Shown here: piece by piece, positions 21,815 to 34,122 of the stretch | How positions within the stretch are numbered: position 1 is the stretch's first letter | Layout of the letters: each line of letters starts with the position of its first letter | DNA from: Naganishia liquefaciens | Taxonomy: Eukaryota; Basidiomycota; Tremellomycetes; Filobasidiales; Filobasidiaceae | Direction: 5' to 3' | NCBI GenBank assembly: GCA_013423385.1 | Contig: BLZA01000007.1 | Span: forward strand, 62,001-126,000 | DNA: 64,000 bases | The notes under the pieces: generated by a model | Told to the model about the DNA's origin: nothing | Databases searched by the model: none | What the model saw: only the letters and a program-made list of their open reading frames with translations | Position numbers and translations under genes: made by a program

Positions 21815-22060
21815 GGCGGTGGGTGGCTGGTGGCTGGCCTTACTCGCCCGGAACCCGTTGTGTCGCGAGTTGATGGAGGGCGGCGGATGAACGCATTCGA
21901 GGACGGAGCGGATGCAAATGGCGCCGCGTGGATTTGCCCGTCTCGCTGGGGGAAGCAAGCAGGCAAGCAAGGCAGTCACCCGGGGCTATGAAAGATATCC
22001 CTTGACCTCAGTCGTCCCCCGTCCCCCGTCCCTCGCCACTCTCTCCACCACCACATCATC
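21815..22060. promoter_or_regulatory. Divergent promoter, BPL1 / PDX1
   Basis: Only 246 bases separate the start codons of the two genes, so promoter elements are probably shared. No defined site is visible. Confidence 0.5.
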
Positions 22061-23471
22061 ATGCCCGCCCGTATCCCCGCCCTGCGCACCGTCGTCGCTC
22101 GCCTGTCTCGCCCACAAGGTACGCCAATTGTCCCCCGCCGCGGCGTGGTCGATCTCCCAAACCTGGACCTCCCTCCTCCCTCCGCGCCCGCAGCCCGACA
22201 TGCGTCCACCCTCTTCCGCATGCCCGCCATGTCCCCTACCATGACCGAAGGCGGTATTGCCAACTGGAAGAAATCCGAAGGCGATGCTTTCGCCGCGGGG
22301 GACGTGCTCTTGGAGATCGAGACCGACAAGGCGACGATCGACGTCGAGGCGCAGGACGACGGCGTCATGGGAAAGATTTTGGCGCGCGCGGGGGAGAACA
22401 AGGTTCCCGTCGGGCAGGTGATTGCCATTTTGGCCGAGGAAGGGGATGATCTGGCGGCGATCGAGGTGCCGAGTGATTTGGCGCCCGAGGGTGCGGCGGC
22501 AGCGGCGGCGTCGCCGGCCCAGGAGAAACCCAAGGATTCCACGCCAAAGCAGGAGCCAGTCGCCCAAGCGTCGAGTTCCAAGACGAGCAATGCCGAACCC
22601 GCATCTCAAGATTCCCACCACCACCACCACCATGAAAAAATCACGCACAGCAAGCCGCTTTTCCCGAGCGTTTACCGTCTGTAAGTCATTCTCCTGACGA
22701 GCGCGCCGCCGCCGCCGCCGTCGGAAAAACCTCCCACATCTCACACCCCCCGGCGTGCCGCACCTTTCCGCAGACTCGCCGATTCCTCCCTCACCGCGGA
22801 CGAAATCGCCAAGCTCAAGGGCACAGGCCGACACGGCATGTTGACCAAAGGTGACGTTCTCTTTGCGCTCGGCAAGATCCAGCATGCGCGCGGGTCGGCC
22901 GAGAAGATGGTCCCGACCAAGGTGGGCGGACCCGATGCGAAAAAGGCCGGCGAGGTGAGTGTCATACGGGGGGCGCACTCCTGTTACCCCTATTCGCTCA
23001 CATCTCTCTCCTCCCGGGGACCCGCGTTCGCCAGACCAAGACGCCGGCCGACGTGAAAAAGCCTGCCGCGCAACCTCCCATGGATGGCATCGCATGGAGA
23101 CGCGCCATCCTCGCCGGCCTCGAAAACGCCACGAAACCGGTCCTTCCTCTTTCCTCGGGTACGTGTTTCACCCCACACCCCAAAAGGGCTTCCTGCCATC
23201 CCAAACATCTCGCAACAGCAAACACTAATTCCCCCAACTTTGCGTCCCCGTCGTATTCCCAACAGCCACCTCGCCGCTCACGGCATTCGAGACCCCGGCG
23301 CACGAATTCGACGAGCTTCTCGAGCCGTACAGCGCGCTCTTCCAGAAGCCGCCGCAGCCGCACGTCGAGCTGCCGACGATCGATCTCCTGGCAGAGACCA
23401 AGCAGCATGCGCATGCCGGCATTGTGGATCCGTCAAAGAGCGTCAAGGACGAGTGGGAGGGCCTTTTCTGA
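22061..23471 (+). CDS. PDX1: Pyruvate dehydrogenase E3-binding protein (protein X)
   Basis: Exons 22061-22680, 22774-22954, 23035-23158 and 23266-23471; 376 residues, close to yeast Pdx1 (410). It anchors E3 (lipoamide dehydrogenase) to the E2 core of the mitochondrial pyruvate dehydrogenase complex. An Arg-rich, acid-poor N-terminus is a likely matrix targeting signal. The lipoyl domain (about 51-130) has MPAMSPTMTEGGI and ETDKATIDVEAQDD, where K90 is the lipoylation site. The E3-binding domain is LTADEIAKLKGTGRHGMLTK. There is no E2 acyltransferase domain, which separates Pdx1 from Lat1. The linker has a natural run of six His (about residue 190). It ends VKDEWEGLF. Confidence 0.93.
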
Positions 23472-23827
23472 TGCCCCCCTCCCCTCCCTCAATCCGAATC
23501 CGAAAAGAAAAACGGTAAACCGGGTTTATTGACTTGTAAGATAGGTAGCGGACTTGTATGCTCCACCCTCATAGACGATCGATGCACGAGACCTCGAGTA
23601 CCCAACCGACTGTTCTGTGACTGACCCTCATACATATCAGAATTCGTTGTGCGTGCCATATTACAGTGTGTTGAGCGCGCCTCACAGGCATTGACGCTGC
23701 TCTAGTCATAAAGCCGCCCCCGCCCCTGGCGCACGGCGAGCGGACACCGTGATTATGTTCCGACTCTATAAGCCATATCTCACCCAAAATACCTTCCCTG
23801 GATCCCTTGATCCCGGTAATTCTATAT
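23472..23827. other. Convergent intergenic region
   Basis: Separates the 3' ends of PDX1 and the large disordered-protein gene. No gene is seen. Confidence 0.4.
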
Positions 23828-26800
23828 TCAGCCTTCCCCCGTCGCCCTCGTGGGTGATATCCGACCGATATCGACCGCGTCCATCCGATCCGCTAATATG
23901 GCTTCATCTTCTTGGTCGTGAGATTCTGTCAATTCCGGTAATGCCTCCACCTCATTCATTCGCTGTTTGCCCACGTAGGTGTCCATAGGGTTCCTGTAAG
24001 AACCGACTCAGTGCCCTGCATGTCTGCGCCTGCGTCTGCGAATCCGGCTACTCACGAATACTCCTCCATCGGAGTCTCGAGCCTGATGACCCTTTCATGT
24101 TCAAGCTGTCTTCGCATTCGCTTCCTGCGCTTGTGTTCCGCGCGCTTTCGTTCCTTCTCAATCTCGGCATGGTTCTCACTGCCCGAAGCCCGAGGAGGCG
24201 CATCATAGGTGATGCCGAGACTCGCCATGGCCGACGCGATATTAGGGTCGACCCGGCCATGCTTGTGGAAGCTTTCTGCATTCGCCAAATTACTATTCGC
24301 ATTCTCCACGGAAAGACGTCGTTCATTGGCGAGGCGTGCGTTCCGCGTGGGAATTGACTCTGTTGCCAAACCCTTGCTCCTGGCATCCTGTGCTCGGCCA
24401 GTAGCGCGATCTTTTTCCACCTGCCTAGACGTAAGGCGAGCCACGTCCATGAACAACTCGGGTCCGCGAGCGGTCGTGCCGAGCTGGACCAATTGGTCGG
24501 AAGCTTTCCGAGAAGAAGAGCCGCTGCCGGCTCGAGCTGGCGATACCAGGGCGATGGATGGAGAGTCTGGCCCCGACACGAGTTGGACTGAACCTCTCCT
24601 GGAAGATAACCCAGGTTCCAAGACTGTAGGAGATAGTGGTGTCGTCGAGACGGGTGGGAAGGCAGGTACGTCAAAGCAGTCTTGACGTGTCGAGAATGCT
24701 TTATTGGAAACAAATGGCGAGCGCTCGCGGGGCGAGAAAGCTCGTGTCGATTTCGTCGAGGTCTGTGTTGCTCGGCCGTCCCGTCGATCTTGAAGCGCAT
24801 CTTCCGAAGCTGATTTGCCTTCCTGTCTGCTCGACAACCTGATGGGCAATTGGGCGGGCCTGTTGCCGTCTCGCGCGTGCTCGAGCAGCTCTTCCACGGC
24901 GCTGCCAAGGTTGACTACTGACATTCGACCGGACTCTTCTGACGATCCAGAGGAGCGCCGCGACTCGGGAGTTTCAGTGTGTTCCGGAAGGGACTGCCTT
25001 CGCGACTCAAGTTGCTCTACTTGATTCCTGATATCGCTAGAATTTTGTCTCTCGGCCACGGTCGAGCTGAGAGCCCAACGAGTCAATAACATCGTCTGTC
25101 ACAAAGTTCAAGTGACAACGGCTTACCGAGCATTCGAAGCGGAGTTCTCGGGAATAGACTGCATCACCGGCGCGCTCGTTTGGCGCGAAACCTCGCCCAA
25201 TTGTGACTCGGCAGAAGAACGCCGCCTGGATCCCGGGGAGATAACGCTGCTTCTCCTGCGGGATTGTGGTGTCTTATGTGGGAGATCTGCGGGTAGAATC
25301 AATTGTCCTTTTTCTTCCAATTGCCGTTGCTTTATACTCCTCTGCCGCAGATGCGCCTCGGCAATTTGATCACCGGCATCTGCCGCTGCCCGCAATTGAT
25401 CAAGATCGATCGTGTCGAACCGATCATCAGATGTAAGAGCCTTCGCTCGAATGGCGTCAGCCTGGATCGTCATGTTCGGATGCCTTGCTGTGGTGAATGA
25501 TCCCTGTGGGCGTAAGACTTTACCCCTGTTTTGTATCTTCGAGCCTTGAGCCGAGGACGCTGATCCAGACGACAGAGATGACTTCGCACGTTTTTTGGCC
25601 TTGACGGAAGGCGGAAGTCCCGAGTTGCCATGCGTGCCCCGAGCTCCGGCATCCTTGGGATCGTTCGTGAGGGCTTGGCCATCCTTTGTCAGAATAGTGA
25701 CTCCTGTGAGGGGCATAATCACTGCAGCCGGAATTATCTGCTCAGGCGACCTGTTCGCTTTGCGTTTTTCCCTGGCTTCGCGCCGCTTCCGCTTCCTCTC
25801 TTCGGCTTCCCGCTTCTCTTGAGCCTTCTTCTCCTCGTCCTTTGACGCTGGGTCCATCTCGTCCTGTTCGCTTTTGAGATCCGACACGGACGCTGCCGAG
25901 CTTTCCGTCACGCTTTCGGTTTGGCTTCCCGTCGTAGAATCGTCGTTGACAGGACGCTCGTATTTTTCGTCCTGTGGCTGCTTTCTTCGTTCATCCCTTT
26001 CGGCTCTATCCGCAGCCTTTTGATTGCGCTCCTGTTTATCGTCTTCCGCTCTTTCACGCCTCTTCTGAACCGTATTTCCCGTCAAAGACTGCCTGCTGCT
26101 TGAACCACCATTACCGAATGCGAGGTAAAAAAGATCCGCGTGTGAACTGGGAGTATCGATTTCCGGTAGCAGTGGCCCAGTATATGACCGGAACTTGGTA
26201 CGCGAACTTCCCGAAGAGGTCGTTTCCGCCGAAGGGGATGTGGGCGGTAGCTGACGCGCGCTCTCCAGAGCAATCCGGCTAGCGACCTGTGCTTCAACCG
26301 AATTTGGCGCTCCGGAATTCTCGATATCGAAGGCGGCCGCGAACGCTTGATCGATGATATTGAAGTCAGCTGAAAAGGCAGACGGTAAAAGGGTCAGTCA
26401 GTGTGAATTCACCCGTCTCGAAACCGGTAAAGTCGCTCGATCGAAAGCGTCGGAGATACCGGTGCGGTAATTTGCTTCCGCATTCCGAACGGATTTCGTG
26501 TTGAGCGAGGTTGAGTGACTTACAAGTGGAGCTGTTGGGAGTCTTTGCCGCCTTGGCCTTTGACGCTCGATCCTTTGGATTCTCCTCCACGGCACTGCCT
26601 TGCGGAGCAGGGCTCAACAGTGCCAACTCCCAACTCATTTTGTGGGAACGACTTCTTTTTGTAGAGGGACGTCTGCTCAGTTCCGGCTGATCACTTTGCG
26701 GAAGTGGCGATTGTTGAGCTGACTCATTTGTGCTCGCCTGTTCTGATGCACGAGTGACATGTTGATTGATTGCCCCTGGTTTGCTTTCTGGAGAGATTCG

Positions 26801-28363
26801 TTGGCAATCAAAGCGTACCGACTGTTGAGATTGGCGGTCACGGATAGCTGCTTCGAACCTCGCGCGATCTTGCTCGCTGAAGGCCGACTCCAGAGAATCA
26901 CGCAAGGGTAAACGCAATTTAGATTTTCCTGCTGGTGGACTCGAATCCTTGCTGACATCGCGACTCTCTTGCAGGTCGTCGAAATCATCGGCGCGCAATC
27001 GTTCTCGCGCCTTTCCCGTCGATGATGAGCCCGCAGGGCCTGTTGATCCGAAATAAGTCGCAAAAGAAGGGTCAGTCACCGTATGTGCCTTGCCGCCAAC
27101 AGGTCGAAATCGGAAATGATCTTTGAGGCTCTGTCGGTGCTCGTAAACTCCTCGATGATTTGCTTTACTTTGTTCGTCGCTCCAGTCTTCCAGTAAATCC
27201 TCACTGCAAACCGACTGAACGTCCGTTGTCTGAGATGTGGCACTGGAGAATGAAGAGGCTGGTCTTTCCGATGAAGCGGGCTCGACAGACGTTTCGAGTT
27301 CTGGCGACGGATCCCGGGAAACTTCTGCGTTAGGAAAGGCTGTTCCGGCAACATCACTGACCGGAATAATGTGCGCCGAGTGTTGTATGTCGCCGTCATG
27401 ATGGGCGGGCGACGGGCCTTCCGTATGATCGCTAGATGATCGGGATATACTGATACGCGTCACACCGGATGTCTGATCCATGCCGAGGATGGGGTCCGGC
27501 GGATGATTCCCAAGACCAGCATGATCAGAAGCCGAAAGTCCGGGAATGGTGGATCCCGACGAATTCCGAGGGGAAGGCGTTGGGCGCCGCCCAGACTTTT
27601 CGCCCTTGTCGGCGGCGTCCGCTGTGGAGGCGATGATGGCAGCGGAAGTCGACTCTGTCTCGTTGAGGGTTGTATCGGAACTTGATATAGGCAGCTTCGG
27701 AGCCATCTCTTCAGAGTCGACACTAAATGTCCGGCCTTCGCTTGAAGCTCCGGTTGTGGTATCCGCCGAAATGGAGGAAAGATGCGAAAACTGAGAGACC
27801 AACTGAGGCCGCTTGGTAATGGGGTCCAGCGTGCTCTCCCACCCTGTTGTTGAGGCCGCCGCCAGAGAATTATTGCCTTTGCTTCCCAGCTCGAATTCGG
27901 TCAAAACATCCTGACCCACTTCATCAGGCAGGACTCCTTCTTGCAACGGCTCTCTCCGTTCAACGGCCTCATCCTCTATATCCTCCGCTCCATCCACCTC
28001 TACCACCCGTGGTTCGGGCCGCCGAATCTCGGATATCATGTTGGACGATCCAGATTGCTTCGAGCCTGTTGCGAGCAACGCCTGATCGACCCGGTCGTCA
28101 GACATTTGATCCTTTGACATTTTGGCGGTATATGCAGGTGCGCGATCATGTTGAGACGTCCTGCTGAGAGGACCGCAAGAATTCGCTGCTTGGAGGCGTG
28201 AAGGGCTTCGTTCGCCAGATTCGTAGGGCGTTGGCGTCTCCGGGGGACATGCACTGGCCTCTGCTTCTAAAATTCGATCCGCTTCGAAAAGTCGATCTCC
28301 GGTGATATCTATTCCCGCCCGACAACCGCCTGCCATGAAGTGTTGGTCGAGTGTTATGCTCAC
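23828..28363 (-). CDS. Large disordered protein, unknown function
   Basis: Exons 26524-28363, 25127-26369, 24056-25066 and 23828-23993 give 1,419 residues in one frame. I do not recognise a family. Most of it is Ser/Pro/Glu-rich and probably disordered, with SRRRSS-type phosphosite clusters. Two charged helical stretches stand out: one near residue 750 (Lys/Arg/Glu-rich, EKREAEERKRKRREAREKRK) followed directly by a more ordered hydrophobic patch, IIPAAVIMPLTGVTILTKDG, and one near the end (HAEIEKERKRAEHKRRKRMR). These look like a basic coiled coil or nuclear signal. The first intron (154 nt) is longer than neighbours and could hide a small exon. The start is the first Met of the long exon; an upstream exon cannot be excluded. 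Confidence 0.65.
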
Positions 28364-30368
28364 AGACTTGCCCGGATCGGATCATGCGATGCGGCGAGTC
28401 AAGACTGCAGCGAGTGTTTTGCGTGGGCAGGGGCGACACGCCAATCGAAAAATGTCAAGGGCGGCGTGTTGCAGCTGCAGCGATGAAAGCTGCACCGATA
28501 GTTGTTCGCTCCACACGGGATATAGCTAGTCCGACGCAATCTGTAAGCAAGACACCTCGTTGGCCCTGTCGAAACAAGTCTCTCACGCTTGACGATGATG
28601 TGACAATACAAGTGGTATGCGACTGCTCCATGCCATGCCATTCCAAAACGCACAGGTACCTTTTCTGCGCAGTGTCGCTCTGCTCTCTCTCGGCCCCCAT
28701 CGGCTTGCGGCCGGGTGAGCAGAGCGCAAAGCAAATTAATAATGCAGCTGCTAGCTCGAGGTAAAACAAGGGGCCGCAGCTGCAAATCTCCCTGGGGGCG
28801 ATCGAGAATGCCGCAGGGCGACTACCCTTCTGATCGCGGCGGATCGGTGACATTCCCCCTGGCGTGTGGAGGCGATGACTGAGGAAAGCTCCCGGTCCCG
28901 GACAAACAGGATGCCCGGACAGGCCGACTTCACTACGAGTATTACCATTTCCTGTCGGAAGGCTCGCGATGCACGTGAGTTTCCACCGATGCCAGCAAAG
29001 TGCCAGTGGCGGGCTTTGTCCAGTGGATAGCGGGACCTCATTGCGGTATGGATGTATCATCACCGAACGACTCGAAGAGGATCTCGGAACGGCAGAGCCC
29101 ATCCGGCCGTTTCACTGTAAGCACAGAGATATGCAGGATATGCAACAGGCGGATCGGATTGCTGGATGAAAACAGCAGCTCTGAATGTGAGGATAACGCT
29201 TCAGTGACAAAGGAACGTAACAAATCAAGCCTTCTTGCATGACCTTCCATGTCAAATGTGAGGGAGCTACTTAAATTTTGGATCTGCAATCACACTAATC
29301 TGCGGCTCTCAAACTACAACTTCAATTTCTCATCGGCTCCACTTCGCCTGCCGATATCGATTCATCAGCTCCGCCATCCAAGAACTCCATAGCATTCCCA
29401 CAGCGAGTTAAACGAGCTATGAGTTGGAGCAAAACTAAGACACCTGCCGTAGCTGTGCGCGGTCGTTATCTTATGACTGCGGCTCTTTCTCCGACCCGTT
29501 CGACATATGTCCGCAGGAATCATTAGCTAAATCATCACGCCTGAAGAGCCCGTTCGATGCAAGCCCGAAGAGCCTGCGATCGAGAGACTCAGGGGTACGT
29601 AGCATGGTAGTCAGCGTAGTAGCTTGGCTGTAATAGCCGGATGTATATGTTGTGAGGGCTATCGGATATTCCATGGATTAGCGTATAGGTCGCTTGTCAG
29701 TCAATTGTCGACGCGTCGCTGATCTTGGTATGCCGACCGTCTGCGGTGGCATAGTCAGCCCTTGAGTTAAGCCAACATGGTTGAGGGATCAGCTGACTCC
29801 TGTGGTCAATCACTTGGCTCGAACCCATCATTCGCACTCCTGAACTGCCCGGGCCAAGGAGCTGGCTAAAGGCATCTCTGAAAGGATCGCTTTGCAACGT
29901 GACATCTGACCGGCGTATGCACAGCTCAAGTGGTGCAACTGATCAACCTGTATGGAGCGCAAGAGTCTGTTTTCCGAGGACGTTATGAGTAGAGAGTCTT
30001 GACTTAAGGGTAATGAGCAATTGACTGGACCAGTTCATCCGGCTCGTAAATGTCGGCACGGATTCAGTGGCCAACAGGTCAACATTTTCAGCCGGAAATG
30101 CGTCTGCAAAGGGCGAGGGACTCGCTGATGTGGTTACCCGAGCGGAGGGGCAGAATCGACAGCAACGGTCCGTCTACCGAGACGCATATGAAGTTCTCTT
30201 TGTGCGAGGGGAGAGTGCGCCCGCGCTCGACTCTCCGAACGGCCCTGACGTGTTTCTACCTCCACTTGCGCGCCCTGGACACTTCGACAAGACGAGTATT
30301 ATCGAGTCTGGTCGTCGAAACGTTCACTGAAGTCGCCGAAGCTGACTGTTGAATCACAAATTGACATC
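28364..30368. other. Two-kilobase intergenic region
   Basis: Divergent spacer between the disordered-protein gene (-) and the inositol monophosphatase gene (+). Frames up to 215 residues occur (for example 28455-29102, minus) but show no domain and overlap frames on the other strand. No tRNA or repeat is seen. Confidence 0.4.
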
Positions 30369-31969
30369 ATGGCGGAATACCAGCAGTACCTTGAATTTGC
30401 TATTGACCTTGCCAAAAAGGTGAAAATGGATCCCACTTGGCGATGCACGGACGCTGATGACACTTCTCCAAGGCCGGGGAAATGATCAAGGACGGACAGG
30501 CGAAGCGGTTCTCAGATGACTCGTCTTTGGATACCAAAGCCAATGCCATCGATGTGAGCTCGTATCGGCCTTGGCATGGCCTACGGAAGATTTGATATCA
30601 CCTACTGTCAGCTCGTCACGGAAGTCGACCAGGCTGTTGAGGCTTTCATCAGCAAGACTATTAGCGAGAAGTATCCGTCTCACAAGTTGTATGTAGCGCC
30701 AGTCATTCGACGACGGAGTACAACGGCTAATACGCCTTCTACTAGCATTGGAGAAGAGACCTACGCTGCTGAGGGCAAGATGGACTTGACCGATGAGTTT
30801 ACATGGATTGTGGATCCCATTGATGGTGAGATGAGCGAGACCGCTTGGTGACATTGACTCACTTTGGGCATATAATTCGGCGCTCAGGAACGACCAAGTA
30901 CGTGAGAGAACGTGCGAAAGATCCCTGGAGACTAAATAACGTGAACGTTAATAATCCAGCTTTGTCCATTCATTGTGCGTAGATCGTTCCCTTTGGCGCT
31001 ATGAATCACTAATTCGGCATTATCTAGCCCAATGGTCGGCTGCTCAATCGGTCTTGCACACAAAAAGGTTCCCGTAGTAGGAGTCATCATGATGCCGTTC
31101 ATGAATCAACTCGTGCGTTCAGAAGTGTTTTCAATTCTCGTGCTTATTTCCGAACGCTTTTAGTTTTCAGCTCGCAAAGACGGGGGTGCTTTCTTGAACG
31201 AAAAGACACCTCTGCCGTTGACGGGCCGCCCGCAGCCGTTGGATTCCCTACAGGAATGTGTAGTTTCCATGGAATGTAAGGATTGGCGATGCAATGCTAT
31301 GGCTTTGCTGACGTGTTGGCTGTCCGTAGGGGGCAGCGACAGGACCAAAGCAACCATTGACCCTAAATTGGCGTCTGTCGCCAGGCTGACCGGAGATGCC
31401 GCAATGAACGGTGCCATGGTTCACGGTATCCGATCAACGGGGGCGTCAACAGCTGCACTGGTATCGGTCGCCGCCGGAGGTATCGACCTGTACTGGTGCG
31501 CAGGACCCTCTTTCCAGCCGACGTCGCGGCTGACATCATTGAAACAGGGATGCAGGACCGTACGCTTGGGATGTCTGCGTAAGGACTCGAGGCGCGAAGA
31601 CTTGCAACTATGACCACTGATCATTTCCACAGGCTGGCATTGTTATCGTCCAAGAAGCAGGTGGTTTCTTCACCGGAAGCGCCGAGGACTTTGAAAAGGG
31701 CGACACACCCATCGGCGACATCATGATGAATAGGCGGTACTGCTGCATTCGAGCCATTGCGCCTTCAGAAGTACGTGCCGAGGGCTCGAACGCCATGGTT
31801 CATGACTCATCAGCCGATTCAACACAGGGCGAATCTTGCTTGGAGAAGCAGAAGCGAATCATTGGTGACTTGTACAAGAGTAAGCCAGCAACGTTTCGAA
31901 AGGTATTCTAGCGCATTGAGATCCCACCCAGTCGTGACCCCTTGGACCAACGACACGATGAAGAAGTAG
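30369..31969 (+). CDS. Inositol monophosphatase family protein
   Basis: Thirteen exons: 30369-30419, 30473-30553, 30612-30688, 30746-30825, 30888-30897, 30960-30974, 31028-31112, 31164-31275, 31330-31495, 31548-31578, 31633-31770, 31828-31879 and 31932-31969; 311 residues. The enzyme hydrolyses inositol monophosphates with Mg2+ (Li+-sensitive family). Metal ligands are visible as IGEET, W-I-V-D93-P-I-D96-G-T, and WDAGPYAWDVCAG. Exons 5 and 6 are only 10 and 15 nt and encode the TTNFVHSF segment right after DPIDG. All splice choices restore the family consensus without gaps. A quinate-pathway QutG-type role is an alternative substrate class; inositol phosphate is more likely. Confidence 0.92.
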
Positions 31970-32107
31970 ACGAATCAAAAGAGCTACCTGAAGACGGGTA
32001 ATGTGAAGCATTTACCGGACATGCACAATATAAATATGCTCCGTAGGCATGTCAAGAGGGTACGACAGCACATTATCGCTATATCGTGGAATCTATGCTG
32101 CACGCGT

Positions 32108-34122
32108 CTAGAACATATCCTCGTCGTCCATTTCCTGCAATGCCTGTTCAATGTCAAGCTGTCGCTCCCGCACCAACTCGGAGTCTTCCAGATCTGTAAC
32201 GTAGGAAGCGTCAGTTCACGGCCAGATTTCGTGACGAAAGAACTCCAGCATACCTGGTTTTGGACCATTGAGAGGATATCGCATTGCCTGTGGCGAGTTG
32301 ATCAGTCTCATGCCAAGCGTCAAACGGGACCCGCAAAGGAAAAACTCACCTTGACACTCTCATTGTGCAACTGATTGCAATAATCTATCCTCGCCTGGAA
32401 CCGCTTCCTCGGCTCATCCGTGCCATACAAGTCCCCAGCTTCGGTACTCTTCATCCATCCATTCTCATGATCAACCTCGGCATCAATCACGCCGTCCCGA
32501 ATCGCCTTGGCGACGATATACTCGGTGTCCTCTTCCGAATCGAGGTGGAGCTTGAGGCAGATATCCTTGAGCGAGATGCGCGAGTAGGCGAGCGAGATCA
32601 TGCGAAGGGCTGTCTTGATGACGTTGTGACGAAGACGGAGAATGAGGGAATAGGTACCGTCCATGTGGAATCGAGAGGCATGGGTGTTGAGCGCTGTTTG
32701 GAAGGCTTCAAGGTCGCCGACTCGGACGGCTGCGATCGAGGCACTATCAGCTACTTTATCATTGGGGCACACGCCCAGGACTTGCCCTGAACGATCTGAA
32801 AGTACGGCACGAGTGCCTTGCGCAGGACGGGCTGCCGGAACAGCGCCCGCTCGGGAATATCCCCCATCAACAACTCGACCACGACAAAGTACTTGTGCAC
32901 GGTCTGGTAGAATCCCGGTGCCCCATGCGCCGCGGGCGCTCGACGGACGGCATTGAGCAGGCATTCATGCGAGGACGAATAGTTGAGTTGAATCGCGCGG
33001 ACACGGCCGAGGTAGAAGAGGTATCGCGCGCTCTGTGGGTTTCCGGCGCTTTCGGGCCAGGTGACCTTGCTGACGAGCTTGTCAGCTTGGTCGTACAAGC
33101 GGGAATTAAAGTAGCTGCGAAGGAGACAGTTGATGAGCGTGGCCTGCAGATCTTCGTCATGTCGCAAAAAGGCAGTCGATTGCGCAGCCAACAGGAGTCT
33201 GTAGAGATGGGGTGAGGTTCAGGAAGGATGAGCGGGCGCTGAACGACATACGGTCGTGCCTCGTCTTCCCGCTTCAACAATTCGGCACACCGCGCGAGGT
33301 AAAAGTACACCTTGGCGGCAAGGTGGTCCATGCTTCTGCGGTTCAAAGCCTGCACATGTGCTGCCGTTTCTTTTGCATAAGCGTATGCCTGGTGTGCAAC
33401 ATGATCAGCAGCGTGCGCGCGCGGGAGCGACCTGGGCAACCGAACCGACTAACCTCTTCCACGTGCTTGGCGTCCATCAGGCCCACGATCACCAGCAGCC
33501 GGACATACACATCCGCCTCGGGCAACGGCTCCGATGCACTCTTTCCCGCCCACGCGGGTCGTTTTTCCTTTCCCGACGTCGCTGATGCTACCGCCTTGTC
33601 ACCCGTTGCGGGAACGGTCGAGTCGACGTCCATCTCGGTGGCATTGGATGTGGATTTCTCGATCGTGCTGTCGGCGGAATCAGCGACTGGCGCCGGGGGA
33701 AGAAGGTGGATGAGTTTTTCGAGTTGCGCGTAAGCGGGCGAGTCTGTGTATAGAGGGTTCCTGATGAGCTCGGGCTACACGCGCTGGTTTCCGCGGACAA
33801 ACCTTTTTGGTACAGCGTCGACAGGATTTCCCGGAAAGCACCCGCATGAATAGTCTGCTTCCTGAGCGTCGTCAAGTTTCTCAACGCGCGCGACGTCAGC
33901 CGTGGCTCGAGCGAATCGATAGCGCGATGTATGAGCACGAGGTTTGCTTGAATCTCTGAAGGGGCAACGGATAAACAGGTCAAAATGGGATGCATGGCAG
34001 AACGAGAGGGAGGGAGACTTGCCCTTGTCGAGCGCAAAGGGTACGACCTCGGGCGCCTTGGTCGGTTCGGGCGCGGCATCCTTCATCTCGACGTCGTCAG
34101 TCTTGGTGTCTGTGTTGGCCAT
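32108..34122 (-). CDS. RPN3: 26S proteasome non-ATPase subunit Rpn3
   Basis: Exons 34023-34122, 33814-33955, 33454-33760, 33252-33388, 32786-33198, 32350-32729, 32254-32287 and 32108-32193; 532 residues (human PSMD3 534). Rpn3 is a PCI-domain scaffold of the 19S lid. Conserved runs include LRHDEDLQATLINCLLRSYF, LYDQADKLVSKVTWPE, YLFYLGRVRAIQL, DGTYSLILRLRHNVIKTALR and YIVAKAIRDGVIDAEVDHE, all in PSMD3 order, and the acidic C-terminus ends QEMDDEDMF. Introns 1 and 5 begin with GC (donors AAGG|GCAAGT and CAGG|GCAAGT); no GT donor keeps the frame. It is divergent from ATP15, 294 bases apart. Confidence 0.94.

Noticed and set aside
22615-22640. Six-His run in PDX1 as a cloning-tag artefact
   Set aside because: The codons lie in the middle of a natural linker with normal flanking coding sequence and introns, and no vector sequence is present.
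28455-29102. 215-residue minus frame in the 2-kb spacer
   Set aside because: No domain, no splice support, and competing frames on the other strand of similar length.
33761-33955. Rpn3 exon 2 ending at the GTTTGT donor near 33802
   Set aside because: Its phase does not join the conserved NPLYTDSPAYAQL block; the GTACCA donor at 33813 does and gives a 53-nt intron.
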